The translations under genes and the position numbers were made by a program. Shown here in pieces: positions 8,860-18,366 of a stretch of 64,000 nt of DNA. This DNA is from Paradevosia shaoguanensis (lineage in GTDB: Bacteria; Pseudomonadota; Alphaproteobacteria; Rhizobiales; Devosiaceae). The notes beneath the pieces are model-generated. The model worked only from the letters and a program-made list of their open reading frames with translations. It did not search any database and was not told where the DNA came from. How positions within the stretch are numbered: the stretch's first letter is position 1; each line of letters opens with the position of its first letter. The stretch lies in contig NZ_CP068983.1 of assembly GCF_016801025.1 (NCBI RefSeq), positions 868,001 through 932,000 on the forward strand, read 5' to 3'.

Positions 8860-9699
8860 TCAAGATTGGGGCAGGTTTTCCATCGGAAGAATGTTTTCCG
8901 AGACGATCTTCTGCCGGATCGAAAGCATGTCGCGCCAGGCCTGGTGCTTCTGGAGCGGCTGGCGCAGCAGATAGGCCGGGTGGAGCGTGGCGATGGCCAT
9001 GGCGCTGTGGTTGCCCACGGTCAGTTCGCGCCAGTGCCCTCGCGATTTGAGGATGCCGGCCGTGGTCTGGAACACGGTCTGCATCGCCGGGCCGCCGAGC
9101 GTGACGATGATACGGGGCGCGACCAGTTCGACCTGCCTATGCAGGAAGGGCAGGCAGAGCGCGATTTCCTCAGGCGTCGGCGTGCGGTTGCCAGGCGGGC
9201 GCCAGGGCACGGTATTGGCGATATAGACCTTGGTGCGGTCGAGGCCGATGGCATTGAGCATACGATCGAGCAACTGGCCGGAGCGGCCGACGAAGGGCTT
9301 GCCCTGGCGATCCTCTTCGCTGCCGGGAGCCTCGCCGATCAGCATAATATCGGCCTCCGGATTGCCGTCGGCAAAGACGAGCTGGGTGGCGCGCAGCTTG
9401 AGGGCGCAGCCGTCATAGGAACCGAGGATGGATTGAAGCTCATCGAGCGTCCTGGCGCTGGCGGCCAGGGCGCGGGCCTCGGACGGATCGGCGTTGAGGC
9501 CTGCGGCCGTGGCGGGCGGCGGCAGGGGCACAGCAGTCTGCGTGGCTGCCGGCGGCGGGGCCGGACGCGGGCGCGCCATCTGGGAGGCGGCGAAGCGATC
9601 GACGGGGTCCTCGCCGACCGCCAGGTCGACGCCCACGGCCCGATACCACTCGAGGGCCGCGACCATTTCAGCGTCACTTAGCGGTCGATTTGCAGTCAT
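8860..9699 (-). CDS. Family 4-type uracil-DNA glycosylase
   Basis: A 279-residue protein with a Pro/Ala-rich linker (about residues 42-65) and then a family 4 UDG domain: motif GEAPGSEED, then GKPFVGRSGQLLDRML, NRTPTPEEIALC and the LHPAYLLRQP loop with His240. The enzyme removes uracil from DNA during base excision repair. Family 4 enzymes normally hold a 4Fe-4S cluster on four cysteines. Here only Cys98 and Cys182 remain: CALK replaces the usual CxxC, and Trp166 in VPWRPPGNR stands where Cys is usual. The cluster is therefore probably absent. It is divergent from the ETF-QO gene. Confidence 0.88.
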   Translation of the reverse strand: MTANRPLSDAEMVAALEWYRAVGVDLAVGEDPVDRFAASQMARPRPAPPPAATQTAVPLPPPATAAGLNADPSEARALAASARTLDELQSILGSYDGCALKLRATQLVFADGNPEADIMLIGEAPGSEEDRQGKPFVGRSGQLLDRMLNAIGLDRTKVYIANTVPWRPPGNRTPTPEEIALCLPFLHRQVELVAPRIIVTLGGPAMQTVFQTTAGILKSRGHWRELTVGNHSAMAIATLHPAYLLRQPLQKHQAWRDMLSIRQKIVSENILPMENLPQS

Positions 9700-9774
9700 G
9701 ATCTCTGTTATGTCACACGCCTTGCGGCGCGGCCAGCGCCGGCACCTTCACTGCACCTGGAATTGGACGACTCC

Positions 9775-11430
9775 ATGGCCTCAGCCGGCGACCGCGAAAG
9801 CCTTTCGACCGATGTGGTGATCGTGGGCGCAGGCCCATCCGGACTTGCGGCGGCGATCCGCCTCAAGCAGAGCCATCCCGATATCGCGGTGACGGTGGTG
9901 GAGAAGTCGGCCGATATCGGCGGACATATCCTTTCGGGCGCGGTGATGGATCCGAAGGGGCTCGATGCGCTGATCCCGGACTGGCGGGAAAAGGGCGCGC
10001 CGGTGGGACCCGACGTCAGCCAGGACCATTTTCACCTGCTCACGGCGACCGGCGACCTGCCGATTCCCGACCTCATCATTCCGCCGCTGATGAAGACCCC
10101 GAACGGGGTGATCGTCAGCTTGGGTGACCTCTGCCGCTGGCTGGGCGAACAGGCGACGGCGCTGGGTGTCGACATCTATCCGATGACGGCGGCTGTGGAC
10201 GTGGTGACGGGCGAGAAGGGCGAGGTGCTCGGCATCATCACCGGCGATCTCGGCATCGATCGCGAGGGCAAGCCCAAGGACAGCTTTGCGCGCGGCATCG
10301 CGCTCCTGGTCAAGTATACGCTGATCGCCGAGGGAGCGCGCGGATCGCTGGCCAAGAAGCTCATTCCGGCCTTTGCGCTCGATGCGGGGCGGAGCCCGCA
10401 GAAATACGGGCTCGGGATCAAGGAAGTCTGGGAGATCGCGGAAGACAGGCACCAGCCAGGGCGCGTCGACCATTATCTGGGCTTTCCGCTCGACAACAGC
10501 ACGCGGGGCGGCGGGTTCTGCTACCACGCACAGGATCGCAAGATCTATCTCGGGCTCGTGGTGCATCTCGACTACGACAACCCCACCCTCTCCCCGTTCG
10601 GCGAGTTCCAGCGGTTCAAGCAGCACAAGGCGATCGCGCCGCTGCTGGAGGGCGCCAAGCGGATCTCCTATGGCGCGCGGTCGCTGACTTCGGGCGGCTG
10701 GCAGTCAATCCCGAACCTCGCCTTTGCCGGCGGGGCACTGATCGGCTGCGCCGCAGGGTTCATGAACGCGCCGCGGCTCAAGGCCATCCACAATGCCATC
10801 GTCTCGGGCATGGCTGCGGGCGAAGCCGTGGGCGAGGCCATTGCGGCGGGACGGGCGAACGATACGCTCGAGGGCCTGCAGGAGAAGGTGCTGGCAACCG
10901 GCATCGAGGCCGAACTCAAACCGGTGCGCAACATGAAGCCGCTCTGGTCGCGTTTCGGGACGTTGACGGGGGGCCTGTTGCTGGCGGGGTTCGACATGTG
11001 GACCAACCAGCTCTTCAAGCTCTCACTGTTCGGCACACTGGCGCATAAGGGCGCCGACTTTGCAGGGCTCAAGCGCAAGGATGCGGTGACGGCCAAGCAA
11101 TATGAGCGGCCCGATGGCGTGACGACGTTCGACAGGTCGTCCTCGGTATTCCTTGCCAACTTGGCGCATGACGAGGACCAGCCGGTGCATCTGGTGCTGA
11201 GCGATCCCGAGGTGCCGATCCGCGATAACCTGCCGCGCTACGGCGAGCCGGCGCCGCTCTATTGCCCGGCCGACGTCTACGAGGTGGACGAGCAGGGTAA
11301 GGAGCCGGTGTTCCGCATCCATGCCGCCAATTGCGTGCATTGCAAGACTTGCGACATCAAGGACCCCGCCCAGAACATCACCTGGGTGCCCCCGGAAGGC
11401 GGGAGCGGGCCAAACTATAGCGGTATGTAG
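9775..11430 (+). CDS. etfD: Electron transfer flavoprotein-ubiquinone oxidoreductase
   Basis: A 551-residue protein starting at ATG 9775 (a TTG at 9763 is also in frame). It shows the FAD-binding Rossmann motif VVIVGAGPSGLAAAIRL, GGHILSGAVMDP, FAGGALIGCAAGFMNAPRLK and the C-terminal 4Fe-4S ligands YCPADVYEV and NCVHCKTCDIKDP. ETF-QO takes electrons from electron transfer flavoprotein (fatty and amino acid oxidation) and reduces membrane ubiquinone. Length is normal for the family. It is a single gene followed by a short terminator. Confidence 0.96.
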   Translation: MASAGDRESLSTDVVIVGAGPSGLAAAIRLKQSHPDIAVTVVEKSADIGGHILSGAVMDPKGLDALIPDWREKGAPVGPDVSQDHFHLLTATGDLPIPDLIIPPLMKTPNGVIVSLGDLCRWLGEQATALGVDIYPMTAAVDVVTGEKGEVLGIITGDLGIDREGKPKDSFARGIALLVKYTLIAEGARGSLAKKLIPAFALDAGRSPQKYGLGIKEVWEIAEDRHQPGRVDHYLGFPLDNSTRGGGFCYHAQDRKIYLGLVVHLDYDNPTLSPFGEFQRFKQHKAIAPLLEGAKRISYGARSLTSGGWQSIPNLAFAGGALIGCAAGFMNAPRLKAIHNAIVSGMAAGEAVGEAIAAGRANDTLEGLQEKVLATGIEAELKPVRNMKPLWSRFGTLTGGLLLAGFDMWTNQLFKLSLFGTLAHKGADFAGLKRKDAVTAKQYERPDGVTTFDRSSSVFLANLAHDEDQPVHLVLSDPEVPIRDNLPRYGEPAPLYCPADVYEVDEQGKEPVFRIHAANCVHCKTCDIKDPAQNITWVPPEGGSGPNYSGM

Positions 11431-11434
11431 GCGG

Positions 11435-11456
11435 GCGGGGATATTCTCCCCGCTTT
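11435..11456 (+). terminator. Rho-independent terminator after ETF-QO gene
   Basis: GCGGGGA (11435-11441), loop TATTC, TCCCCGC (11447-11453), then TTT. It stands 5 nt after the ETF-QO stop. The U-run is short. Confidence 0.65.
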
Positions 11457-11604
11457 CTCAAAGCGGTCTGGCATCGCGGAGCGCGGAATCCTCAAGCGAG
11501 CATCACAAGAGCGCCACCGCCACTTGCGGCGCAGTCTCAAAACGGCCAATCTTGCGCGCTTAATGGAACAGCCATTTCGCTGATTTGCGGGAGAACCCAA
11601 CTCT

Positions 11605-13302
11605 GTGACTTCCCTTGCGCGCATTTTCCATCGCTCGGCTCTCGTTGCCGTAGCCGTCATGGGCATGTCTTCCACCGCGCTCTCCCAGACGATCTTCACC
11701 AGCAGGCCGCTGAGCGCCACCGGCAGTTTCCTGGCCGGGCAGCAGGCCATGGTGGACCTGCGCACTGCTGACGCCGCCCGCTATTTTGGCCAGGCCGCGC
11801 AGGTGGATTGGGAAAACCCGACCGTCATCGAGCGCGCCTTCGTGGCCTATGCCGCCAACGGCCAGATCGGCGACGCCGCCAATGCGGCCCGACACCTCAT
11901 CGAACTCCAGCCCGACAACCAACTCGCCCGGCTCGTGATCGCCACCGAAGCGCTCAAGGAGCGCCGCTATGGCGCGGCCGCCGAGGCGCTGCAGAACCTG
12001 GGCTCCGACAATTTCGCCGGCATTACGGGGGACATCCTCCGGGCCTGGGCACTGGTCGGCGACAAGAAGACCGCCGAGGCCAACAAGCTGCTCGACGAAC
12101 TGAGCGGCCAGGGGCTGGGCGACTTCCTGATGTTCCATCGCGCGCTCATGGCCGAGGTCACGGGCGACAACACGAACGCCCTGGCCTATGCCAAGAAGGC
12201 CTACGAGAACGACCCCTATGTCGCCCGGGTCGCCGAGGCCTATGCCCGCATGCTGGGCAACGCCGGCAAGTTCGACGAAGCCATTGACGTCGTGGTCAAT
12301 TTCGAGGCGCAGGGCCTGAGCCATCCGCTGGTCGACCAGGTCAAGACGCAACTGGCCGAACACAAGCGGCCGGGCATGTTCGCGACCAATCCGCAGACCG
12401 GCGCGGCCGAGATGTATCATGGCATCGGCGTTGCGCTGGCGCGCGACGGCAGCCTCGACCTCGCCGTGGTCTTCCTGCGGCTGGGCATGTATCTCGAACC
12501 CAAGGCCGACGTGATCGGCCTGGTGCTGGGCCAGTTGCTCGATGGCGCCGGCCAGCACGACGCGGCCAACAAGCTCTACGAGGCGGTGCCGAACAATTCG
12601 CCGATGAAGGCGACGGCGGTCATCCGCGTGGCCTCGAACCTCGATGCGACGGGCAATCGCGGCGAAGCCATCAGGCGGCTCGGCAATATCGTGGCGACGG
12701 ATCCCAACGATATCGATGCGGTCTCCACGCTCGGCGACCTGCTGCGCTCGGACAAGCAGTATGTCGCGGCGGCCGATGCCTATTCGAAGGCGCTCGACCT
12801 CACCAAGGGCGATGCGCCGGCCGACTGGCGGTTCTATTATGTGCGCGGCATCGCCTATGAGCGCGCCAACGAGTGGAACAAGGCCGAGCCGGATTTCATC
12901 CGCGCGCTCGAACTCAACCCCGACCAGCCGCAGGTGCTCAACTATCTGGGCTATAGCTGGGTCGACAAGGGCATGAACCTCGACAAGGCCCTGGACATGA
13001 TCCAGAAGGCGGTCAAGGCGCAGCCCAACGACGGCTATATCGTGGATAGCCTCGGCTGGGCCTATTACCGGCTCAACAAGTACAACGACGCGGTGCGTTA
13101 TCTCGAACAGGCCGTGCAGTTGCGGCCGAACGATCCCGAGATCAACGACCATCTGGGCGACGCCTATTGGCGCGCCGGGCGCACGCTCGAAGCCAAGTTC
13201 CAGTGGAACATCGCGCTGAGCGTGGATACCGAAGGGAACGTCAAGGAGCGCGTGCTGCCCAAGCTGGCAAACGGGCTCGATCCGGTCGCTGCTACCCAGT
13301 AG
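11605..13302 (+). CDS. Exported tetratricopeptide repeat protein
   Basis: A 565-residue protein starting at GTG 11605 with a signal sequence (AVAVMGMSSTALSQ). It is built almost wholly of TPR units; clear ones include DWRFYYVRGIAYERANEWNK, QPQVLNYLGYSWVDKGMNLD, DGYIVDSLGWAYYRLNKYND and DPEINDHLGDAYWRAGR. This is the usual TPR protein found just upstream of ispE in Hyphomicrobiales. TPRs mediate protein contacts; a periplasmic scaffold or envelope role is likely but unproven. The stop is 5 nt before ispE, so the two genes are an operon. Confidence 0.9.
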   Translation: MTSLARIFHRSALVAVAVMGMSSTALSQTIFTSRPLSATGSFLAGQQAMVDLRTADAARYFGQAAQVDWENPTVIERAFVAYAANGQIGDAANAARHLIELQPDNQLARLVIATEALKERRYGAAAEALQNLGSDNFAGITGDILRAWALVGDKKTAEANKLLDELSGQGLGDFLMFHRALMAEVTGDNTNALAYAKKAYENDPYVARVAEAYARMLGNAGKFDEAIDVVVNFEAQGLSHPLVDQVKTQLAEHKRPGMFATNPQTGAAEMYHGIGVALARDGSLDLAVVFLRLGMYLEPKADVIGLVLGQLLDGAGQHDAANKLYEAVPNNSPMKATAVIRVASNLDATGNRGEAIRRLGNIVATDPNDIDAVSTLGDLLRSDKQYVAAADAYSKALDLTKGDAPADWRFYYVRGIAYERANEWNKAEPDFIRALELNPDQPQVLNYLGYSWVDKGMNLDKALDMIQKAVKAQPNDGYIVDSLGWAYYRLNKYNDAVRYLEQAVQLRPNDPEINDHLGDAYWRAGRTLEAKFQWNIALSVDTEGNVKERVLPKLANGLDPVAATQ

Positions 13303-13307
13303 CGGCC

Positions 13308-14186
13308 GTGACTGACATTTTCGTCGAAACGGCACCGGCCAAGATCAACCTCGCGCTGCATGTGACGGGGCGGCGAAGTGACGGCTATCACGAGCTCGAC
13401 AGCCTCGTGGTGTTCGCCGACGTCGCCGACGAGATCGAGGCCTCCCCTGCCCCGAACGACATTCTCAAGGTGACGGGGCCGTTCGGCACCGGACTGACCA
13501 GCGGCGAGGGCAACCTCGTGCTGCGCGCCGTGGCGGCGTTCCGCGCCAACTGGCCCGACCATGTGCCGACGCGCCTGGCTTTCGACCTCAAGAAGAACCT
13601 GCCGGTCGCGGCCGGTTTGGGTGGCGGTTCGGCAGACGCGGCTGCGGTGCTGCGGCTCATGGCGTCCCTGGGGCCGGCCTTGATCCCCGAGCACGAATTG
13701 ATGGCGGTGGCGGCGCAACTGGGTGCCGATGTGCCGATGTGCCTGCTCTCCCGCCCCTGCCGGGCACGGGGGATCGGCGAGAAAATCACGGCGCTGATGA
13801 GCTTTCCCAAGCTTCACGTGGTGCTGGTCAACCCGCTGGTGCCGGTGGTGACGGCGGATGTGTTCCGACGCCTTTCCATCCACCAGAACGAGGGATTGCC
13901 GGATCTTCCCGAGCCGCTGACGCGGCCTGCGCAATTGGGCATCTGGCTGGCGGAGACGCGCAACGACCTTGAGCCGCCAGCGGTAGCGCTGGTGCCTGTC
14001 ATCGGGCAATTGCACGATGCACTGGGCAAGGCGCCCGGATGCGTGCTGGCGCGGATGTCGGGATCGGGGGCGACGGTCTTCGGGCTTTTCGGCTCGGGCA
14101 CGCAGGCGCATCAGGCAGCGCATGACCTGCGCGAGCGCTGGCCGGGCTATTGGGTCGCTGCGGCACCGGTGATCGAGCCCGACTGA
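13308..14186 (+). CDS. ispE: 4-diphosphocytidyl-2-C-methyl-D-erythritol kinase
   Basis: A 292-residue GHMP kinase. It has the substrate motif APAKINLALHVTGRRSDGYHEL at the N-terminus, the ATP-binding glycine loop LPVAAGLGGGSADAAAVLRL and the third motif MSGSGATVFGLF. IspE phosphorylates CDP-methylerythritol in the non-mevalonate isoprenoid pathway. GTG 13308, 5 nt after the TPR gene stop, gives the normal family start; the ORF runs further upstream only inside the TPR gene. No strong Shine-Dalgarno is visible, which suggests translational coupling. Pathway link: the polyprenyl synthase at 5481 uses the products. Confidence 0.94.
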   Translation: MTDIFVETAPAKINLALHVTGRRSDGYHELDSLVVFADVADEIEASPAPNDILKVTGPFGTGLTSGEGNLVLRAVAAFRANWPDHVPTRLAFDLKKNLPVAAGLGGGSADAAAVLRLMASLGPALIPEHELMAVAAQLGADVPMCLLSRPCRARGIGEKITALMSFPKLHVVLVNPLVPVVTADVFRRLSIHQNEGLPDLPEPLTRPAQLGIWLAETRNDLEPPAVALVPVIGQLHDALGKAPGCVLARMSGSGATVFGLFGSGTQAHQAAHDLRERWPGYWVAAAPVIEPD

Positions 14187-14192
14187 AACGAC

Positions 14193-14216
14193 AAGGCCCA
14201 GATCGCTCCGGGCCTT
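14193..14216. terminator. Bidirectional stem-loop between ispE and hslO
   Basis: AAGGCCC (14193-14199) and GGGCCTT (14210-14216) form a 7-bp stem between the convergent stops of ispE and hslO. It has A-rich bases before and GGTT after, so it can serve either direction, though the U-tract is weak. Confidence 0.6.
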
Positions 14217-14223
14217 GGTTCAT

Positions 14224-15213
14224 TCAGTGTTCGGTCTCGAACTCGTGCGGCTTGAAGTGATAGGCCGTCGAGCAGAACTCGCAGACCACTTCGATCTCGC
14301 CGTCCACGGCCATGTCCTCACGCTCCTCGGCGGTGAAGCTGTCGCGCAGCATCGCCTCGATGCGTTCGGCCGAGCAGGTGCAGCGCTCCTCGAGATCGAG
14401 GGCGGGGAAGACCCGCACGCCGGTCTCGTGGAACAGACGGAACAGCATGCGCTCGGGCGAGAGTTCGGGATCGGCCAGTTCGGCATCGGTGAGGGTGCCG
14501 AGCAGCGCCTGGGCAGTGGCCCACTTGTCGTCGGCCGGAACCTCGTCATTATCGAAATTGCCATCGCCCGGCAGGTCGCGGACGATGCCCATGCCGTGCT
14601 CGGGCAGATACTGCACCAGCACGCCGCCGGCGCGCCATTTCGGACGGGCATAGCCCTTTTCCGAATATTCGGCGACGGCGAGGCGCACCATGGTCGGGAT
14701 CTGCTCGGACTGCTGGAAGTAGGTGTGCGCCACCTCTTCAAGCGACTGGCCTTCGAGCGCGACGATGCCCTGGTAACGCTCGGTGTGAGCGCCCTGGTCG
14801 ATGGTCATGGCCAGGTGGCCGTGACCGAGCAGTTCGCCGGGCCTGGTCTTGCCCAGTTCGGATGCCTTGACCAGCGCGTCGTGGTCGAAGCGGGCATAGC
14901 CGCGCAGGCCATCGGGCGCGTCGAGATCGACGACGATGAGGTTCACCGGCCCATCGGTCTGCGTCTGCAGGATGAAGCGGCCCTCGAACTTGAGGGAGGA
15001 GCCGACAAGGGCAGCCAGCACCACGGCTTCGCCGAGAAGGCGAGCTACGGGAGCCGGATATTTGTGCCGGTTGAGGATGGTATCGAGCGCCTCACCCAGC
15101 CGCACCGAGCGGCCACGGCAATCGAGCCCTTCCAGAGTGAACGGCACCACGACGTCATCACCGCTTTCGGGGCGGTCGAGGCCGAGCGTGGACAATAGAG
15201 TTTCAGCAGCCAT
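14224..15213 (-). CDS. hslO: Hsp33 redox-regulated chaperone
   Basis: A 329-residue Hsp33 with the redox zinc switch CTC in EERCTCSAER and CEFC in VVCEFCSTAYHF near the C-terminus, and LGEAVVLAALVGSSLKFEGR in the N-terminal domain. On oxidation the four cysteines lose zinc, the protein dimerises and holds unfolding proteins. ATG 15213 overlaps the argF stop in a TAATG arrangement, so hslO translation is coupled to argF. The argD-argF-hslO order is common in Hyphomicrobiales. Confidence 0.94.
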   Translation of the reverse strand: MAAETLLSTLGLDRPESGDDVVVPFTLEGLDCRGRSVRLGEALDTILNRHKYPAPVARLLGEAVVLAALVGSSLKFEGRFILQTQTDGPVNLIVVDLDAPDGLRGYARFDHDALVKASELGKTRPGELLGHGHLAMTIDQGAHTERYQGIVALEGQSLEEVAHTYFQQSEQIPTMVRLAVAEYSEKGYARPKWRAGGVLVQYLPEHGMGIVRDLPGDGNFDNDEVPADDKWATAQALLGTLTDAELADPELSPERMLFRLFHETGVRVFPALDLEERCTCSAERIEAMLRDSFTAEEREDMAVDGEIEVVCEFCSTAYHFKPHEFETEH

Positions 15214-16139
15214 TAAAGCTTTTCGATCCCGAACACCCAGCACAGGATCGCCTTTTGTGCGTGTAAGCGATTTTCGGCTTCATCAAAGACAACCGATTGA
15301 GGCCCATCAATGACCTCATCGGTAACTTCATCGCCGCGGTGAGCAGGCAGGCAGTGCATGAAAAGTGCATCCTTGCCGGCCTCGGCCATCAAGTTGGTGT
15401 TGACGCGGTAAGGTTTCAAGACGCGGCGGCGCTCGACCTCGTCGGTGTCGCCCATCGAAACCCAGGTGTCGGTAATGATGAGGTCGGCATCCTTGACCGC
15501 CTCATGCGGGTCGTCCATCAGGCGCACGGAGCTGCCGGCAGCACGGATGTCGGCCAGCATGCCCTGGTCCGGGCCATATTCCTCGGGCACGGCGATATCG
15601 AGCCTGGCGCCGAGCAGCCTGGCGGCATGGACCCAGGAGGCCATGACGTTGTTGCTGTCACCGACCCAGGCGATCTTGGCGCCCTGGATCGGGCCGCGAT
15701 GCTCCTCGAAGGTCATGACGTCGGCCATGACCTGGCAGGGGTGCGCGCGGCGGGTGAGACCGTTGATCACCGGCACCGAGGAGGCGCCGGCGAGTTCGAG
15801 CAGGTCATCATGCGAGAGAATGCGGATCATGATCGCATCGACATAGCGCGACATGACGCGCGCGGTGTCGGCAAGGGTTTCCTCGCGCGAGAGCTGCATT
15901 TCCTGGCCGGTCAGCATCAGGGTTTCGCCGCCGAGCTGGCGCATGCCGACATCGAAGGAGACGCGGGTGCGGGTCGACTGGCGCTCGAAGATCATGGCCA
16001 GGACCTTGTCCTTGAGCAGGAGCGGTCGTTCACCCGCCTTGAGCAGCGCCTTGAGCTCGCTGGCCAGCGCCAGCATGGTGCGGAGCTCTTCGGGGGTGAA
16101 GTCGAGGAGGTTCAGAAAATGCCTTGGGGTGCCGGTCAT
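15213..16139 (-). CDS. argF: Ornithine carbamoyltransferase
   Basis: A 308-residue OTCase with the carbamoyl phosphate motif [24 protein letters not shown], ornithine-side [11 protein letters not shown] and [15 protein letters not shown]. It converts ornithine and carbamoyl phosphate to citrulline in arginine synthesis. ATG 16139 matches the family start ([14 protein letters not shown]). It lies 50 nt after argD and its stop overlaps the hslO start by one base. Confidence 0.97.
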   Translation of the reverse strand: MTGTPRHFLNLLDFTPEELRTMLALASELKALLKAGERPLLLKDKVLAMIFERQSTRTRVSFDVGMRQLGGETLMLTGQEMQLSREETLADTARVMSRYVDAIMIRILSHDDLLELAGASSVPVINGLTRRAHPCQVMADVMTFEEHRGPIQGAKIAWVGDSNNVMASWVHAARLLGARLDIAVPEEYGPDQGMLADIRAAGSSVRLMDDPHEAVKDADLIITDTWVSMGDTDEVERRRVLKPYRVNTNLMAEAGKDALFMHCLPAHRGDEVTDEVIDGPQSVVFDEAENRLHAQKAILCWVFGIEKL

Positions 16140-16189
16140 TTTATTGGTCCGGTTTCCTTTGTTGAGTGGCTTTGAGGGTGAACCGCCGA

Positions 16190-17389
16190 TCAATCGATCG
16201 GCGGCACGTTGCCCGGTTCACTATCAAGGGCGGCGAAGGCATCGGCGATCTTGCCGACAGCTTCCTTGACGTCATCTTCGGTGATGACGAGCGGGGGGAG
16301 CAGGCGCAGCACGTTGTCCCCGGCTGCAACCGCCAGCAGATGCTGGTCCTTGCGGAGGCGCTCGACGAAATCGCGGACCGGCGGGGTGATCTTGATGCCG
16401 GTGATGAGGCCCTTGCCGCGCAGCTCGACGACATATTGCGGGTATTTCTGCGCCAGCTGCTGGAGGTGCCAATGGAGCACCTGGCCAACCTGCTCGACAT
16501 GTTCGAGGAAGCCCGGCGCCTGGATGCGGTCGAGCACGGCATTGCCGATGGCACAGGCCAAGGGATTGCCGCCATAGGTCGAACCGTGGGTGCCGGGCAC
16601 CATGGACGCGGCGACCGGGCCCTTGGCGAGGCACGCGCCCAGCGGGAAGCCGCCGCCGATGCCCTTGGCCACGGCCATGATGTCCGGCTCGATGCCGGCC
16701 CATTCATAGGCGAAGAAGCGGCCGGTACGACCGTAGCCGCACTGGACCTCGTCGAAGATCAGCAGCATGTCGTGCTTGTCGCAGAGCGCGCGCAGGCCCT
16801 TGAGGAAATCGACGGACATGGCCGTGACGCCGCCCTCGCCCTGGACAGGCTCGAGCAGGATGGCGCAGGTCTTGTCGTCGATCAGGGCCTCGACGGCCTT
16901 GAGGTCGCCCGGGGCGAGATGCTTGAAGCCGGCGAGCGGTGGGCCGAAGCCTTCGATGTAGTGCTCGTTGCCGCCCGCGGCGATGGTGCCCAAGGTCCGG
17001 CCGTGGAACGAGCCGGTGAAGGCGATGATCTCGTACTTTTCCGTCTGGCCCTTGGCCCAGAAGTAGTGGCGGGCCGTCTTGATGGCGCATTCGACCGCTT
17101 CAGCACCTGAATTGGTGAAGAAGACGGAGTCGGCGAAAGTGGAATCCACCAGCCGCTGCCCCAGCCGTTCCTGCTCGGGAATGGAGAAGACGTTGGACGT
17201 GTGCCAGACCTTTTCGGCCGCAGCCTTGAGGGTCGAGACCAGGTGCGGATCGCCGTGCCCGAGCGCGTTGACGCCGATGCCGGAATGGAAATCGAGGTAT
17301 TCCTCACCATCCTGCGCGTACAGTCGCACGCCCTCGCCTCGCTCAAAGGCGAGACCGGACCGGGCGTAGGTGCCGTACAACGCAGACAT
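16190..17389 (-). CDS. argD: Acetylornithine aminotransferase
   Basis: A 399-residue class III PLP aminotransferase. It has [17 protein letters not shown] for phosphate binding, [16 protein letters not shown], and the Schiff-base lysine in [29 protein letters not shown] is also conserved. It converts N-acetylglutamate semialdehyde to N-acetylornithine. ATG 17389 has GGGG 8 nt upstream; an ORF extending to 17506 is unsupported. It is the first gene of argD-argF-hslO and is divergent from gcrA. Confidence 0.96.
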   Translation of the reverse strand: MSALYGTYARSGLAFERGEGVRLYAQDGEEYLDFHSGIGVNALGHGDPHLVSTLKAAAEKVWHTSNVFSIPEQERLGQRLVDSTFADSVFFTNSGAEAVECAIKTARHYFWAKGQTEKYEIIAFTGSFHGRTLGTIAAGGNEHYIEGFGPPLAGFKHLAPGDLKAVEALIDDKTCAILLEPVQGEGGVTAMSVDFLKGLRALCDKHDMLLIFDEVQCGYGRTGRFFAYEWAGIEPDIMAVAKGIGGGFPLGACLAKGPVAASMVPGTHGSTYGGNPLACAIGNAVLDRIQAPGFLEHVEQVGQVLHWHLQQLAQKYPQYVVELRGKGLITGIKITPPVRDFVERLRKDQHLLAVAAGDNVLRLLPPLVITEDDVKEAVGKIADAFAALDSEPGNVPPID

Positions 17390-17762
17390 GAATGTTCCCC
17401 TATTCCTAAGTGTTGCTGGAAGGCCGCTCGCGGCCCAATAAAAACCAAAAACGCGCTGCATCAGGGCGGCGCGTTGCGCGTTCCAGATAGGCCCGAGAGC
17501 CCGCAAAAGTCAATGTTTTCCGGCCAAGGCGCTGATTTGACTCAGGCTTTGGTTCTCCACCGCTAAAGCGGGGTTTTCCCGGTGGAATTTGCTGGCGGAC
17601 TCTTGATCCGGATTCTTCGGGCCGTGTAGTATCCAGGGCGTTGGGACACGATATCTCGTGTGGCGGACCCACTCAACATACGACGCATAGCGTATTGGCT
17701 GTCAGTCTCGTTCTGGCAGCGCGATGAGAGATTCTGTCTGAATTCAAAGCGGCTAGGAGCTA
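17390..17762. promoter_or_regulatory. argD/gcrA divergent promoter region with four GANTC sites
   Basis: No gene is seen in this 373-nt gap. It holds four GANTC motifs, the CcrM methylation sequence: GACTC 17539-17543, GACTC 17598-17602, GATTC 17611-17615 and GATTC 17730-17734. In GC-rich DNA fewer than about one per 200 bp is expected by chance, so they are clustered. In Caulobacter, GcrA activates sigma70 promoters carrying methylated GANTC. No convincing -35/-10 pair is assigned. Confidence 0.6.
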
Positions 17763-18317
17763 ATGTCGATGGGCTGGACCGAAGAGCGGGTAGAACTGCT
17801 GAAAAAGCTCTGGATGGAAGGCTTGAGCGCCAGCCAGATTGCTGCCGAACTCGGCGATGGCGTTACCCGTAACGCCGTTATCGGCAAGGTACACCGTCTC
17901 AAGCTGTCGGCGCGTGCCAAGCCGGCAACCACTGCACCGCGTGCCCGCACCACGGCTCGCCCGGCCCCGCGCCGCGTCGCCAGCCCCAGCGTTGGCGTCA
18001 GCCATTCGGGTGGCATGGGTGGCGGCATGATCAAGCGGCAGACGGTAGTGCGCACCCAGGTGGTGGGCGCAACGGCGCTTGCCGTGACCGAGGAAATGGA
18101 AGTGGAAGCCTATGTGGCCCCCGCTGCCGAACTCTTCATCCCGGAATCCGAGCGTGTCGGCCTCCTGGGGCTCAACGAGCACACCTGCAAGTGGCCGATC
18201 GGCGACCCGCTGACCCCGGACTTCTATTTCTGCGGCCGGGAATCGGAAGAAGGCCACCCCTATTGCAATTTCCATTCGCGCCGGGCCTACCATCAGGTGG
18301 AAAAGCGCAAGCGCTGA
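17763..18317 (+). CDS. gcrA: GcrA cell-cycle regulator
   Basis: A 184-residue GcrA. The N-terminal DNA-binding part is WTEERVELLKKLWMEGLSAS then QIAAELGDGVTRNAVIGK, followed by a basic Ala/Pro/Arg linker and the C-terminal RNA polymerase/sigma70-interacting domain with HTCKWPIGDP, FYFCGRESEEGHPYCNFH. GcrA works with the CcrM methylase to time transcription of division and polarity genes. AGGAG (17755-17759) serves ATG 17763 (3-nt gap) or ATG 17769 (9-nt gap); the second is equally plausible and would remove two residues. A strong terminator follows. Confidence 0.96.
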   Translation: MSMGWTEERVELLKKLWMEGLSASQIAAELGDGVTRNAVIGKVHRLKLSARAKPATTAPRARTTARPAPRRVASPSVGVSHSGGMGGGMIKRQTVVRTQVVGATALAVTEEMEVEAYVAPAAELFIPESERVGLLGLNEHTCKWPIGDPLTPDFYFCGRESEEGHPYCNFHSRRAYHQVEKRKR

Positions 18318-18342
18318 GACGCCTGGATAAGACAATGACAAG

Positions 18343-18366
18343 GCGGCCGGTTTCCGGCCGCTTTTT
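18343..18366 (+). terminator. Rho-independent terminator of gcrA
   Basis: GCGGCCGG (18343-18350), loop TTT, CCGGCCGC (18354-18361), then TTTTT: a textbook intrinsic terminator 25 nt after the gcrA stop. Confidence 0.92.

Noticed and set aside
11560-13335. A 591-codon minus-strand open frame
   Set aside because: Antisense to the TPR gene; composition is His/Arg/Gly/Val-rich as expected from reverse reading, with no domain.
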